DNA of 64,000 bases from Linepithema humile (GCF_040581485.1 NC_090134.1:16731501-16795500), one strand, 5' to 3'. Counted from the stretch's first letter, positions 1-15,043 are shown. Translations and numbers: made by a program. The notes: a model not told the origin generated them from the letters alone.

Positions 1-2483
<2,483 letters not shown>

Positions 2484-2789
2484 AACAAGATAGACGGAAC
2501 AATTTATTTTATGCGCATAATGGATTATTACGCGTTAATTTACGAAACTAAAATCGAGTCGTAATTATATTTCGTGCGCTGATGATGGTCGCTGCTTTCT
2601 TGCAGCCACATCCGATTTAGAAGCACCGAAATTTTCCGTAAAACAAATAACAAGGTAGACCGGACAATTTGCCGGGTTTGCATGATTAATCATTTCGCAT
2701 CAATTTGCGAAACTAAAGTTGCGTGCCGTAATTATCCGAATATTATTTCGCCCTCTTGGTGAGGGTGCCCGGTTTCTTGCAGCCACGCG
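2484..2789. repeat. Diverged tandem duplication, two units of about 130-140 bp
   Basis: Unit 1 (about 2484-2612) and unit 2 (about 2649-2789) share, in the same order, AACAAGRTAGAC-GGAACAATTT-like, ACGAAACTAAA or GCGAAACTAAA, CGTAATTAT, and a final TTCTTGCAGCCAC. The offset grows from 165 to 177 bases because of small indels. Similarity is clear but imperfect by eye, so the duplication is old. Both copies end in a sequence shaped like a plus-strand splice acceptor (TTTCTTGCAG). Confidence 0.75.
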
Positions 2790-5700
2790 TGTCTACGCCT
2801 GTACGGAAGCACGTACACACAACCCACGTACTCCTATTCCGACGTGGCTCTCGTGAAATTAAACCGAGAGTCCATCGTTTCCCTCTTTCGGTCGGGTCGC
2901 TGCTATAAACTTCGCCAGTTTATTGTTTCCCCGCGCGCAGAGTAATTTAAAGGACCCACCCAGCGGGCCAAACCAGGGCCGCAGCCAGACAGGGTGATCA
3001 TCCCTCGAACCTCATAATTGATTTTCGTGCAAATACGATCTTAAAAATGCAATTTGATATAGTGCTGCGATAAGATAAATCTTACATCGCGCACGCGAAT
3101 TATCATTTATCATTTTTTCAAATTCAATTTCTCGTGATTATCGAGTGCCTAAATGTATTATAAGCCAAGTTTGAAGCACAATTTAACGTAAAGTTGTTTC
3201 ACATGATACGAAAGTGTAAATGCTTTAGAAAATTGTTATTTACTTTCGCTGAAAGGATAATACATATAATTCTTATTTGAAATTTTCGATCGGCTTTTCT
3301 TTCATTTTCAATATCGAATATTAAATTACCAAATTAAACATTAAAATTTACTGTTTCTTTTGAAACTAATTGCGAAATAAAATTTGATTATTTGCCTTTT
3401 AAAAGTGCAATTTATCAAAATCTTCTTGTTAATGTTAAATAACGCATCCAAGTAAAGAAGACGTTCCGGAAGATTAATGCAAACCTTCTAGTGCGGCCTA
3501 CATACTATGGCAGAGAACAACACTCAAAACGATTAAATGTATACATTAGGCGAAGCAAGGCAGAAGGTCCATTTATCCCGTCTTACGTATTGTGCCCCCG
3601 CTGGGTGTATATGCCCGATTACTTTAATTCAGAGCCCGCGACGGCGATAATTCATTGCGCGATACAGGGCAGCGATTTCGGCCTTAGGCCGGTTATTTGT
3701 AACCGACGAGCCATCCTTCTCCGCTCTCTCCGCGCTGACACCCCTTCCCCGTTCCTTCTTTGCCGTCTACCCGTCCGTACGACGCCCACACGCATTCGGG
3801 CACCACCCTTCGAGATCGCTATCGTGCTTCGAGGGCGATTCGGGAACGCGCACCCCTGTTCACGGACTCGTAAAAAAGAATCGCCTGTCTAAACGCGTTA
3901 ACGACGGCCAAAAGAGCGCAACGACCGACTTTTCATAGCCTGAAGACGCGCAGTCGAGAAAAAAAAATCACAGTATATTACAAACTGGTTAGAAACAACG
4001 AACTCCTAGCTCCGTGCCTCGCTAAGGAACCACGATCAGCCCTGGGGATCCTCGTGCTAAGCAACTATAATAAATTAAAGCGCATGGGTGGCCGCATGGT
4101 ATCAGGCAACGTTCGACTCTCCCACACGATATTTTATGTAATCGACCTTTGCACCTCCGCGTGCCTCGGAGGTGAGCCGATGATGTAAAGACGACTTTAT
4201 TGCGAGCAAAAATGATTTAGCTCGGAGCAACGTCAGGTATTTAAAACTCTCTTCAGCTATCACGAAATATTAATAGATTTTGCAATTTTCTAAATCTTGC
4301 ATCTCAAAAATAATAACACGTTGTTTTGTAATTAAATTAGAAATACTGGAAACGATTAAAAGTTACCATTTTCAAACATTATCTTAGATGTAGTTTTACA
4401 AATATACCTGTGTTTCACACTTTCTTGTTGGGTTGCGGAACCTTAATGTTGCTGCGGTTTTGCCGAATCCTCAGCATTTCATCTACGAGAAGAGATGGAG
4501 GAGTGCAGAAAGCGATCGGGGAAGGGCCAAGATGAGGAACGCAGCGCGCGAAAGGGGGATCCATAGATCTCGCGGCAGGCTAATTAAACGTCGGGATACC
4601 GCCCTATTAGTGGCAGCACCTTGGGGGGCGCACGCAACTTCGGTTTCGCCCCCATACAGCGAACCGGACTAGCTGCCGGCAATTATAAATCGTCAATTAA
4701 TAAGCGTAACTCACCCACCTACCGCGGCGTCTCGTTGGAAACTTCAAGTCGCGCACTACGGGCGGGGGTGTAAATCACCACGAGGGTCTTTCCACAGTTG
4801 TTTCCACGTGGTAGCCAAGGTCACGAGGCTTTCACGACGCGACGTCGGGCGACAAAGAGTTCTTGACGAAGGCCGAGCTCGGTCTCCCTCGACGGAGGCG
4901 AAGGCAAAAGTTTATTAAGGCTGGGAGCTCGTCGTGGAATTAAAGTCAGGGAAACTGCCGCGGAGAGGCGAGCAAAAGGCGCCGGTGGAAGTATTAGTGA
5001 TTATCGTTCCGCACGTATTCACGGCACTCACGAAAAATGGTCGCGCGGAGGAGTATAATAAAAAAGAAAGTTTGGAAATATGACTTTTACGTCGAGTAGG
5101 CTCCTTTCATCGGCATCCCGATGATTATTAGCAACGCTGCGATTTATTCATCCGGTAACTTTTCATTATGTACGGATTTTTCTACGGATTTAGAGTGAAC
5201 GAATTTGTTTGTATATTTGATGTAAATGCAACACGTGCCGCGAGGCATAGCACCGATAATCGAAGCGGAGAGCTGCAAAGTAGTTAGAATCAAGTAACGA
5301 GAAACATCGAATGCGTGAAAGATATATAAAAATTATAATAACAGAACGCGCGATTATAGCGGCATGCAAAAGCGAGGCAAAATGGAGCCGGTGCAGGACT
5401 TCGTATCTCGTGCCAAGAGTTTTCGCTTGTTCCTCCCTCTTTAACCCCCCTTCCCCCTCCCTACCGCGCCTGTTCTTCGCTCATTGTCTCTTCCTCCTCG
5501 TGTCTCTCCTTTCTGCCTTTTCTTGTCTCGCTTGTTGCGGATATAAGCGAGGCGTTGACTATAAAATAATGAAAATTTATGGCTCCCCATCCAAGGCTTC
5601 ACGGTGAATGGAACGCAAGGGGTACGCAATTTGTAGAGCTTTCAGGAAGCTTTGCCCCTGGCCTGTGATGAAAATGGCGGAGCAACGGTGACAATTACCA

Positions 5701-7995
5701 GGAACCTTGTCACCCCTCTCCCGGCTTCCTTCTCTCGCGCCGTGTCTGTTCTCGGTCCCCCTCCCCCTCCCTCCCACTCCCCGCCCCCTCGCCACCTCGC
5801 GCCGCGAGCACCTTCGTTACAGGTGTTCCCCACTTTATCGTCGTAACTGGATAGACACCTCGATCTCCTTGATCGTTTCTTCGTTATTTACAACGACGAG
5901 TCTCGGAAACGAAGCTTTCTACTGTGTCGTTTACGCGAAATAGAATGATCTTCGATCCGCTACCATTCACGGCGCAAAGTGTGCGAAAAACGTCGTCAGC
6001 GCGAACTAAACTTCCTTGTAATATCCTGCGTTATTCTTACTGGATAACACTATCGAAAGAGGCATTCTGCAAAATGGCTCAATAATACTTCCTTTATATA
6101 AATAAACTTTTTTCGTTTTATTTATGTCTTTTTTCAGCCTTCCGCGCTGTTCGGACTCTGTTGTCGAATCAAAGACGTGCGCTTTGTCGTAAGTGAAAAC
6201 GCACGGCGGCATTAACGAAATCCGTGCATAAGAGAACGGTAGAGTTATTCAAGAAATATTTTATTCAAGAAATATCTCGGGACGGAGAAGAAGTACGAAT
6301 CGCTCAGTGCTCTCAGTTTGATGAGCGTAAGGGCTGAACGCCCGTCGATCGAATAAATAGGTACTTTCTGTATTCCGCTCGTATCGTTTGTGAATAGTTT
6401 ATATTCGTTCGTGGAATAAGGAATAAGCGGTTTGTTCGCACGTGAGTGCTTCCAACATGGCATACGTGGATTTGAATACAAAGTGGGTGGAACATCGGAT
6501 ATCCGTGCACAAGGAGGTAATTGCATTGAATAAAGAAGGATTTGAAAACGTAAAAGTGTCTACACTTATCGCCATTCAAATATGTGTGCATTCGAGATTC
6601 TCAATATTCACGATCCAAAACGATTTTTCTGCGTAATAACATACGAACATGCGCTGATGCTTCCACTTTCCCGTCCACCCTTTGATCGACTCACAAACTT
6701 AACTTCATTATCTGTTATCTATATTTTCTGGAAACATTGTGACAGCATACAATTTAAAAAAAAGTAATACTTTGGACGCAAAGGATATTGCCGCAAAGCT
6801 GTAACTATTTTTTATAATCTTGAAACGATTCTAAGAAATAAAGTAATATTTTCGAGAATGCTTCAAAGTATGCAAATAAGAAAATAAATTAAAAACAAGC
6901 ATAAAGATAGTTTGTATAAATATTGTTTTGCATAATTTATAGTGACTCATACTCTAGTTCTAATATTTTTCTTATGTTATATAACAAATTCAAAAATAGA
7001 TTATATAATACTTTTATTAACTTTAAGTAAAAATTATATCGATACCGTATCATAATACGGTTGGTATGGAACACCCTGTATATTCTTGTTTATTGAAATT
7101 CAATAATTGCGTCAGTTAAGGTTGTGCAGCAAAACTCGATGCATTGAATAATAAAAACATTGGATTTAAGGAATGTCGAGACGGATATAACTTTCTCTTT
7201 GCACCCCATAATCCCACTTTTTCCCGTCGCTGCCGGGAGTTGAAAATTCCAAACTTAGCTGTCCGCGCTTGGAGTCGATTTCCTCGGGGACACGGGACGG
7301 GCATGGCGTTTTCCGACGAAAGAAATGTATTTACAGCCGCGTAGGGAGGTAGGTAGTCGCAAAGGTGGAGGAATCTCGGCAGCGTCGTTAATGCTTCTCA
7401 TGGAAATATTACCGTGTCGATTCCACGGGATATTGCGTTACGATCGGAAACGCCTGTCGCGTTTGCCCGTGGGAATAATGTCACATGTATCTCGATCGTA
7501 CGTGGGTTATCTAATCGCACGCATCGTTACGCATTTCTTGAAAGAAATCCAACTGGGTGTCGTTAAAAAAATATTCTCTCTCACTCGGCACTTCGCACTT
7601 ATTGTTACTTGCGAAATCTTAAAGTTGAAAGAATCTGGAGTACTCTTGGGCATTTTTAATATACTATTTGTATTTAAAATAGGACTGTGAGATAGATTTT
7701 GCTTACGAGCTCAAAACATGTTGTATATTGCAGTATATATGTTGTATATTGTTGTATATAAAACAACGAGATAAGGATTTTGAGATATCCATCCGCATTA
7801 AAAAAAATATATTTTTTTAACTTAACCAACTTTTAGGTAATTGACAATAGTAAATAATTATCGAAATTAAATTCTGTCGTCATGTTGAAGTGTGTGCAAA
7901 GATTGTTCAAAACGCGAAATATGACGAAGCTGTCGATATAATTCTAACGGTCGATACGATGGTCAGCGGTCTCGTGTAGCAAGCAACAGCATATA
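2790..7995. other. Spacer with several CpG-rich islands
   Basis: AT-rich DNA alternates with CpG-rich segments near 3700-3950, 4430-5000 and 5400-5830. I see no conserved domain. A short open segment at 6457-6516 starts with ATG and ends at a GAG|GTAATT donor-like site, but nothing else supports an exon. At 7044-7061 there is a small hairpin (7-bp stem, ACCGTAT/ATACGGT). Next to it is GGAACACCCTGTATA, a string often seen at ends of insect transposons, but I could not define an element. Confidence 0.45.
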
Positions 7996-8003
7996 GCCTA
8001 CAG
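7996..8003. repeat. Left target site duplication (GCCTACAG)
   Basis: The 8 bases immediately before the left end of the P-type element are repeated exactly at 8582-8589, immediately after its right end. An 8-bp duplication is the known signature of P elements and hAT elements. Confidence 0.93.
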
Positions 8004-8036
8004 CATGGTGTAAAGAATGTAAGGTGAAGTATTGCG
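8004..8036 (+). repeat. Left terminal inverted repeat of the P-type element
   Basis: This end pairs with 8549-8581, with 30 of 33 positions matching. The first 26 positions differ at one base only. The Drosophila P inverted repeat is 31 bp, so the length also fits. Confidence 0.92.
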
Positions 8037-8154
8037 CATATGGCGGCGACTTCAAATTTCAACCAATCAAATTTGCCCGATGAGGAAACGCGCCAATTAT
8101 AAATGTAGTAAGTTATTTAAAAATAATATATTTAAACAATACAATTATTATATG

Positions 8155-8160
8155 TTTATT
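8155..8160 (-). terminator. Polyadenylation signal AATAAA downstream of the THAP frame
   Basis: On the minus strand AATAAA lies 33 bases after the stop codon of the 51-codon THAP frame. It could end a short unspliced transcript of the element. AATAAA is common in AT-rich DNA, so this is only suggestive. Confidence 0.4.
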
Positions 8161-8193
8161 AATATGAAAAATGTAAATGCAATGTAATATTTA

Positions 8194-8349
8194 CTAACCA
8201 CATGTAATCTTTGAATTTTCATCCCTCTGGCAAGCCTGTAACCATTTTCTTCGCAGCTCAGGATCTTGAGGAAACGAGTAATATCTCACTTTTTTGCTGA
8301 ATATATAATTTGTCCGATTTTTACAATTTCTCACGAAACAACTTGGCAT
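8194..8349 (-). CDS. Truncated THAP zinc-finger protein of the P-type element, 51 aa
   Basis: The frame starts at an ATG in a good context (CAACC before it) and encodes MPSCFVRNCKNRT, the classical N-terminus of a THAP domain. It continues with a FPQDPELRRKWL-type segment. THAP domains are C2CH zinc fingers that bind the transposon ends or host DNA. Zinc ligands Cys4 and Cys9 (C-x4-C), the conserved Pro near position 27 and Trp36 are present. Cys50 sits where the third ligand is expected, in K-I-T-C. The frame then stops after Gly51, before the partner His. A donor-like G|GTTAGT falls exactly after codon 50 plus one base, so the parental gene may have been spliced here to supply the His. As an unspliced product it is a finger lacking one ligand. 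The frame is too short for usual ORF cut-offs but the family match is clear. Function, if any, is unknown; short P-encoded THAP proteins in Drosophila can act as repressors. Confidence 0.88.
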   Translation of the reverse strand: MPSCFVRNCKNRTNYIFSKKVRYYSFPQDPELRRKWLQACQRDENSKITCG

Positions 8350-8548
8350 GGTTGAAAATTTGTCGTCGACTTGTCAAAACTTCACAAGTAATATTCACAC
8401 ATGCACACAAGTGATAGCCACCGATGTCAATCATTGTCAAAACTATGTAACTGATTCTATCGTGCGCCGGCCATATTGAATTTTGCATCACCGGGCATAT
8501 TTGATTGGTTCGCTGTTCCCCACTACTTTTGAACCACTGCGCATTCAT

Positions 8549-8581
8549 CGGAATGCTTCACCTTATATTCTTTACACCATG
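8549..8581 (-). repeat. Right terminal inverted repeat of the P-type element
   Basis: This is the 5' end of the element relative to its THAP reading frame, and it mirrors 8004-8036. Confidence 0.92.
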
Positions 8582-8589
8582 GCCTACAG
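8582..8589. repeat. Right target site duplication (GCCTACAG)
   Basis: Exact copy of 7996-8003, directly following the final CATG end of the element. Confidence 0.93.
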
Positions 8590-9057
8590 TACGGATGCAA
8601 TAATGCACTAATGATGTCACCAGAACAAACAACATTTTAAATATTTGCTCGACCGATATTATCCGTACGGGCCTTGCGCGAAATATTCGAACGCAACAGC
8701 AGCAAAATATCGGATATTATCGTATAGGCGATATGCGACGCATGAAAAACGTAATTTAAATCGTTATATCAAATTTCAGCGCACTTGATTAATGTCAATC
8801 ACATGTAATATAACCGAGCGTCGATGCCGAGGTTACTGCGCGTGATTCATTAGTACGGTCATTAACACGTTTGTCGATGACACGATTGCCAGGGGCTCAA
8901 ATACGAGCAATATTTTAATTTCTATTTAAACGCATCGATTATTCTCTGTAGTATTTTGTATTTTCAATACGTGCGCTTAATTGGACAGATCTTGCATTGC
9001 ATTACCGTTTATATTGTTCGTCGCGCTGCGTGCGGTTTCACGGAAAATGGTACTTAC
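8590..9057. other. Spacer between the P-type element and the microexon
   Basis: Mixed-composition noncoding DNA. If the microexon is real, this is the start of its downstream intron on the minus strand. No other feature was seen. Confidence 0.4.
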
Positions 9058-9084
9058 CCGCGCTGAAGAATTCTGCTGCTGCTT
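9058..9084 (-). CDS. Candidate 27-nt microexon (KQQQNSSAR in phase 0)
   Basis: On the minus strand a T-rich tract ending TTTTTGTTACAG makes a strong 3' splice site at 9085-9086. Exactly 27 bases later comes CGG|GTAAGTAC, a near-consensus 5' splice site starting at 9057. The 27 bases are much richer in GC than the AT-rich flanks and begin with a CAG run. In phase 0 they read KQQQNSSAR, with no stop; a multiple of three keeps frame if skipped. Microexons of this size are known in animal genes with long introns. The host gene is not recognised. A minus-strand first exon at 48313-48354 ends in phase 0 and could join it, which is inference. Chance occurrence of two such sites this close is possible but unlikely. 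Confidence 0.5.
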
Positions 9085-12000
9085 CTGTAACAAAAATAAT
9101 ATAAAATGTAAGATAAGAGGATAACTTTTTTTAATATGAAAAAAATATATAAAATATAATATAATATATAATATAAAAGAAATATAAAGATAAACTTGTA
9201 TCAGCAGATTTTCAATTTAAAAACTATGATGTCCAATCGTACAGATCGTATTTCAAAGTAATAAATTTTCTAAAAATAATTTATTTTATGATAATCTTAT
9301 GTGTTATAACTTAAAAATTGAAGTTTTTTAATATAACATATAATATAAAATTAAATTACAAACACAATAATAATAATAATAATAATAATACAACGACTAA
9401 GAGAATCCACTAAAACATCCGCTTCACAGGGAGTGAACGATAAATAACACGATTATGAATGATCCATGACAAATCTGCGGACATTAAGAAACGCTACAGT
9501 GAGAAATTGTACAGTGGGATGGAATCTTTCGCAGACGAGGTTTATACAGCGCCGTGCGCCGTCGCGTCTTGCGGACATCAATTTTTCATTTATAAATAAG
9601 GAGGGCCAATTACCATACTCGCGTCGTACAATTAAACGCGCGCGGGTCCAATGAGAGACACTCGCGGCGCTCGTCGTGTATTACGGTGAATAAGTTGGAA
9701 CGGCGGAATTTACGTTTATACACCAGCCGAGAGATAAATGAATCCTCGTTAGGTCGAGCACGATGAACCCTCGTTTGCATCATTCCCGAGGCTCTCGATC
9801 AAAGTGAAACTTCCTGACTTCCCGATGTCGGGAGAGCGGCATATATTGAACCGGCGACCTTCAAAGGGCCGTTTGAAGCATCGGAAGGTGTGCCCTTAAT
9901 GTTTTACCGCCGATTCCGCCGGCGCGATCGCTGACGTTACCATAACGATCTCTACTCTCTCGGAGCTTCGGTCGCCGCAATTTATTTTCGAGAGCGGCTC
10001 GTTTTAACGAACACGGACGCGCACAGCAAGATGAAGTTGCGCGAGCGTAAAACTGCGATCACGCGAATTCTATTTGTCCGTTTTATGTTGATTATGGATC
10101 GTACAAAGAGCTCGTTTATCGGGTTCCCCGAGGTGCATTTGGCAGCGAGACTTTGAATGGCAACGTAATATCGAAGAGAAGTGGTCATAACTGCGTTACG
10201 GACCGTAAATATTCTCCGCGCTCTTCTACAGTTTAGGATCTCGCGCAATAAATTGGATGTCACACACATTTGGCCGATAATGTCGGACGTAATTCTCAAG
10301 TGCTGTTGCGCATCATCGTTAAGATAGAGTAAATCGCAAGTATGAATCTGAAACGTGCACCGCTATGTTGTATTCAATTGCGCTATCTCGACGAATCAAA
10401 TCACCGTCAATTAGCATTAAATGGAACACTATGAAAAATTGTACAGTATTATTGATTGTGCGCAGTTATTAATAACAGCATTCATTAATCTACAACGTCA
10501 AAGAATAATAGATTATAAAAATAATGAAAGTGATAACTGATGCTCTTAGTCGATATATTAGCATCAATCTCAATAAATGAAGATTCACGTACGATACGAT
10601 AAATCATCGAGCTTCGTATACAAGAAAAATAGCGATGTCATCGATGTGATACATTTCGGCGCATGTTTTTCACACTCGGTAATGAACGAAAAGTTTTCCC
10701 GGTTGGGGGAAACTCGCATTCCCCGCGTAACCGGAACCGGATGTTTCTGTCGTCGGTGGTGTTTTTCTGCCCTTTGCGGGTATCATGCACGTATCTGACT
10801 TTGACCGTGACTCAGCCGAGCACCACCATTCAAGTCGTATCAAAGGGGAATGGATAATATCGCGTGTTAGGTTCGGTACGCTGCATTTCCAAACACCGAA
10901 ATCCTCTTTCATTAACACGAACGTACCCGCCAAGACGCGCCGTAAGGGCAGTGAAGTAAACGCATACGATTCCGCGAGGATAAGGATCGGTGTATCCATC
11001 ATGCTCAACTTTTTCAGCAATTAACTGCAGGCTCGCGATTCACAATCCAATTCGTAACATAATTAAAAGCCGTACACGATATAATTTAATTTAACCGCTA
11101 TATTTCTCTTTACTACTAATATCGGATATAAGCGTTTTAGAAATATGTCTAAATACTAAGAATTTTATTTTAGAAATAAAAAAAAAGAGGTAAATTAAAT
11201 TATAAAAAATAAAATTGTATTGTCAGAAATTTTATACAAAATTTTTCCAATTTATTTTTTTGATACACAATTTAAATACGATTTGAACAGTTTTTCACAG
11301 TGCAGTGAACAACAACGAAAACACGCCACCCGCCAGAACAGGGGGTATTACTACCAATGTTGACACCTGGTAATGACAGTCGTCACTAACACGCGACACC
11401 CTTCGGTCGGCGCGTGGCGTATCCCGCACTGCGTGTATTCGAACTTCAGACACGTGTCCGCACACGTGTGTGCGAGAAAATTTTCCGTCATCGTCTAACC
11501 GAAAAGACCGTTGGCTTGAGAGAATTCCTGTCGGAGAGGATTCGCCACCTCGCGAAAAACGCTGATCGCCTAGGGCGAGAATTCGACGATTCCAATCGGC
11601 GTCAATTTCCTAGTCATCGACGCTCCAATAATCGTTATAGACAGGTTCCCAGCACCGTGAACCGTCAATTTCCTGAGCGTGTTGCGCACAATAATCGTGC
11701 ATTATTACACGCTCCGTAACCGAATGATTTGCAGAAACGACCGCATCGGGTATAATACTGACACGACTTTGCTATATACTCGCAGCACGCTCTCGGGAAG
11801 CTTCCCAGAAATTGCCTTGGAGCACGGCGTCGTACAATGTGAATTGTAATTGACAACTAAGAAGTTCCCGGCTAATCAAGAATTCCCCGTAATTTATCGT
11901 TAAATATATATTTTTTCTATAAATTTATCATCAAAGTTTTACGATTTATCATTGAATATTTTATAGTTTCTTAAATTTCACTTTGTGCATTTCATATTCA

Positions 12001-15000
12001 ACTTACAATATATCGCTATTTGTTCTTGTAGAATATTCTTATTTTTTTCTTTCAAGATAGCTTTTTTTATTCGTGCAAAATATTTCAAGCAAACTCATAA
12101 TTGTTCTTTATTAAAATTGATTGTGATCACAAGTAAACGTACTTCCCCTTCATTCTTCTTGGTGATATCTCTCGTTGTAAGTCGAGCCTTTCCACTTTAA
12201 ATTCAGGTTTTCACGATCGATTGGCCGGCTTTGCAGTCACGATATACCATTACATGCTACCGCGTTAGAAACTGGACGACTTGCGCGAGCACGAGCTTTA
12301 CGAGTTAATGCGACGCGAAAAGCTTTGTAATGCAATAACGACAACGAGCGCGGCGACGTATGGCGTGAGACTGCAGGCTAAGAAATTACGCGCTTTCGAA
12401 GTGTGAGCGCGACTTATTCCGATAAGCTTCATAAAACTACAGCTGGTATTGTATTGCTTATATCATAAGACGTATATGCTTTTTTAATCGTGCATTTTTG
12501 TATTATATGTACAATGTCTTGATCTCGATATATTTTATTCCGCGGTGTTAATCCAAATCTGTACTTTGTCGCGATGCAAATTTTAGATAAATTACGAGCT
12601 TTTTTTAACGATAAAATGTAGAAGCAGACGGATTTATGAAAAATTATTGTACAGACGGAAAAATTAAACTCACAGTCTCTTGTGTATTCAGACTTAACAT
12701 ATTGCAACAAAGTTCATAATTAGTGGCCAGAATGTTATTTATCATGCTTTATACTCAAATCCGAGAACAGTACAGGCGTACACACTTATTTCTGGAGGAA
12801 ATTAAGTTATAAATAAAGCTGTTATATGCGTGCAAAGTGCGGGAAGATTTACGAAACACAAATAATAATTGCGCATAGCGGAAGCATAGTTTGCATGCTC
12901 GAAGCACTTTGTTCGCGGTAATATTCGGCCCCTAAATCATTCTTGATCGTGTACACACACAATCTAGAGGTATATAAATTGCACTATTTACGTACAATCA
13001 ATTATCCGTGCGAGATACGTGATCCGACGCAAAACATGCAGCTACTTCTCTCTAGATAACCGACAGTTGCGGTCTTGCCAAGAAACCACCAACACATCTC
13101 GCGACATCAGCGAGAATGCATTTCGGAAGATCCTCATCCGTAGCCATAGATGTATCCGCTTATGCTTATACAGGCTGTTTCACGCTAGCGAGACTGTCTA
13201 CCGTGTATATCTTTCAAATTTAATTCAAATAACACAAAAACATCGCTCAAATATTTCAAAGTATCTGCATTTTTTATATATTTTTTTAGACGTTTAAAAA
13301 ATTTTTTTATTATTTGAACTCTCTACGTTATTTTTGCTATTAGAAATTTTTTCAAGGAATCAGAAGACAGATTTACAATTTTTAACAATATTAATAAATA
13401 ATAAAATTTTGAATGATCTTTGCTTTAACAAAATTTATAACGCTTGATAAATCTTCAAAAGATTAAATTGCCGAAATATTTAACGTCGAAAAATCATAAG
13501 TGACGCAGATAAAGACTTTAAATCCAATTTTCATTTATAAAATATTTCTTTAGATTTACCGAAGGGTTTACAGTTAGAAGTATATTTGCGGTAGATTTGG
13601 AACGCCGTGTAGAGCCCGATCGTATGGTTTTCGCCCGAGAGGATTGCCAAGCTGTTCCTCCCGGACAATTCGGCCCGGTGCATAATGCTCTGACTGTGCC
13701 GTATATCCGTAGTAGTGTATAGCGGGCGAATATTGCGAGATGGTCAAACGAACCATGTAGGTACCTAAGAACGATAGCACAGCATAACAAATTGCCGACG
13801 AAGGACGGATCTCTGGTTTCTATAGCACTCTTTTTTTCTTTTTATCGAACCACACAATGCGTGAAAAATGCTTCTTTACGACGAGGAAAAAAAAATATAA
13901 TACAATACGAGAGATTGCACAATTGGACGAATTTGAATTTTAATGCTACGAATAATAATTTTTCGATTTCACGATGAGAAAAAATGCGATAGTTAGTGTA
14001 AAATAAATCCTTTTCTATTTACGGCGATATAAATTAAAACTAAATTTACCGATCTTAATATTGCGCTCGAAAGCGCTGTAAGTAAACCGTTATGCATTTC
14101 ACACGTCTCGTTGGATCTCGCAAAGTAGGGTAACCGTCGTCTTTCGTCAGAGGTATGCCGCGATGCATTAACGGCATGGTCTGGAAATCGTTTACGACTA
14201 CGGAAACGCTGTGCTAAGTTTTATAGAAGAGGTAACGCGCGAGAACATTCCATTAATTCCTGGCGTTTCATCGGCCCAACTTCCGTCCTTTCGGCGTTGA
14301 CTAAAGCCAGAACGACGTTACGTTTTCATCTGAAAGCTACGGAGCGGCGTATTTCATAAACCCCGGAAACTTGAGACGGAAACGAGGTCGACCGATCAGA
14401 ATCTTGTCGTGCAAGTTGAGAAAATCATGAGGCCCGATTATGAGTAAGTGCATGGGAATTACACGGAAACGCGTAGCCGGTGGAACACGAACTCGCGCGT
14501 TCGAGTATTTCCCGTAAAACGTATTCAAACGAGAAACGATGCGTAAACTTTATGAAATTTAGTAGTCGGCGTAATGGCCGAATGTATTTTAAAAGCATTC
14601 GCTCTTTTCGAGAAGTATACAGCACTTAACCGTATATAATATATGATATCATTATGATATCGACATATTGTTATAATTATTTCAATGTTTTTCGAGATTT
14701 TCATTGTCCATAACGTCGTTATACATTAATGGAATCATGCGTAGATACGAATTTCTTTCGCGAGCGCATTGTACGAAACATTACAATGCATTGTTCTCGG
14801 TTTAAAAGTTAATATAGTGAAACCGAATTATTCATTCTATTTGCACTGATAATCGAGTATTACCGAATATATGTTTTAAACATATGCTGATAGTTATTGT
14901 TCATGGCTCTCTTTGATATGTAAAATAATCCGTTATTGTATGCAAGCAGAGTATAATTACATTCTCATCTTTGAATATATATTACTCAAAAATACAATCC

Positions 15001-15040
15001 GCTAAATTATCTGCAAGATCGCGTAATACGAAATCGACCA

Positions 15041-15043
<3 letters not shown>
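9085..15043. other. AT-rich spacer, no gene seen
   Basis: Open frames are short, overlap on both strands and have no recognisable motif. CpG-rich patches occur at about 9640-10020, 11330-11660 and 14100-14520. No tRNA, transposon end or long repeat was found apart from the (AAT)n tract. Confidence 0.45.
9365..9391. repeat. (AAT)n microsatellite
   Basis: Eight to nine uninterrupted AAT units within AT-rich DNA. Confidence 0.9.

Larger units (their letters stand above)
8004..8581 (-). mobile_element. P-element-type non-autonomous transposon (MITE), 578 bp
   Basis: Both ends carry the same terminal inverted repeat. Left starts CATGGTGTAAAGAATGTAAG and right, reverse-complemented, starts CATGGTGTAAAGAATATAAG; 30 of the first 33 positions agree. 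The Drosophila P terminus begins CATGATGAAATAACATAAGG, so the shared CATG-TG-AA-TAAGGTG pattern plus the exact 8-bp duplication places the element in the P superfamily rather than hAT. A subterminal inverted repeat (8061-8080 against 8491-8510, 18 of 20 bases) lies 57 and 71 bp from the ends. The minus strand encodes a truncated THAP domain. At 578 bp it cannot encode a transposase of about 750 residues, so it must be mobilised in trans or be dead. The near-perfect ends and duplication suggest a fairly recent insertion. Confidence 0.92.

Noticed and set aside
6457..6516. Coding exon starting MAYVDLNTKW
   Set aside because: Only a moderate GTAATT donor; open frames on the opposite strand are as good and nothing upstream resembles a promoter.
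7061..7080. Transposon end suggested by GGAACACCCTGTATA
   Set aside because: No matching inverted end or target duplication found nearby.
8004..8581. hAT assignment for the 578-bp element
   Set aside because: The 8-bp duplication fits hAT too, but CATG termini, the TAAGGTG block and the THAP frame point to the P superfamily.
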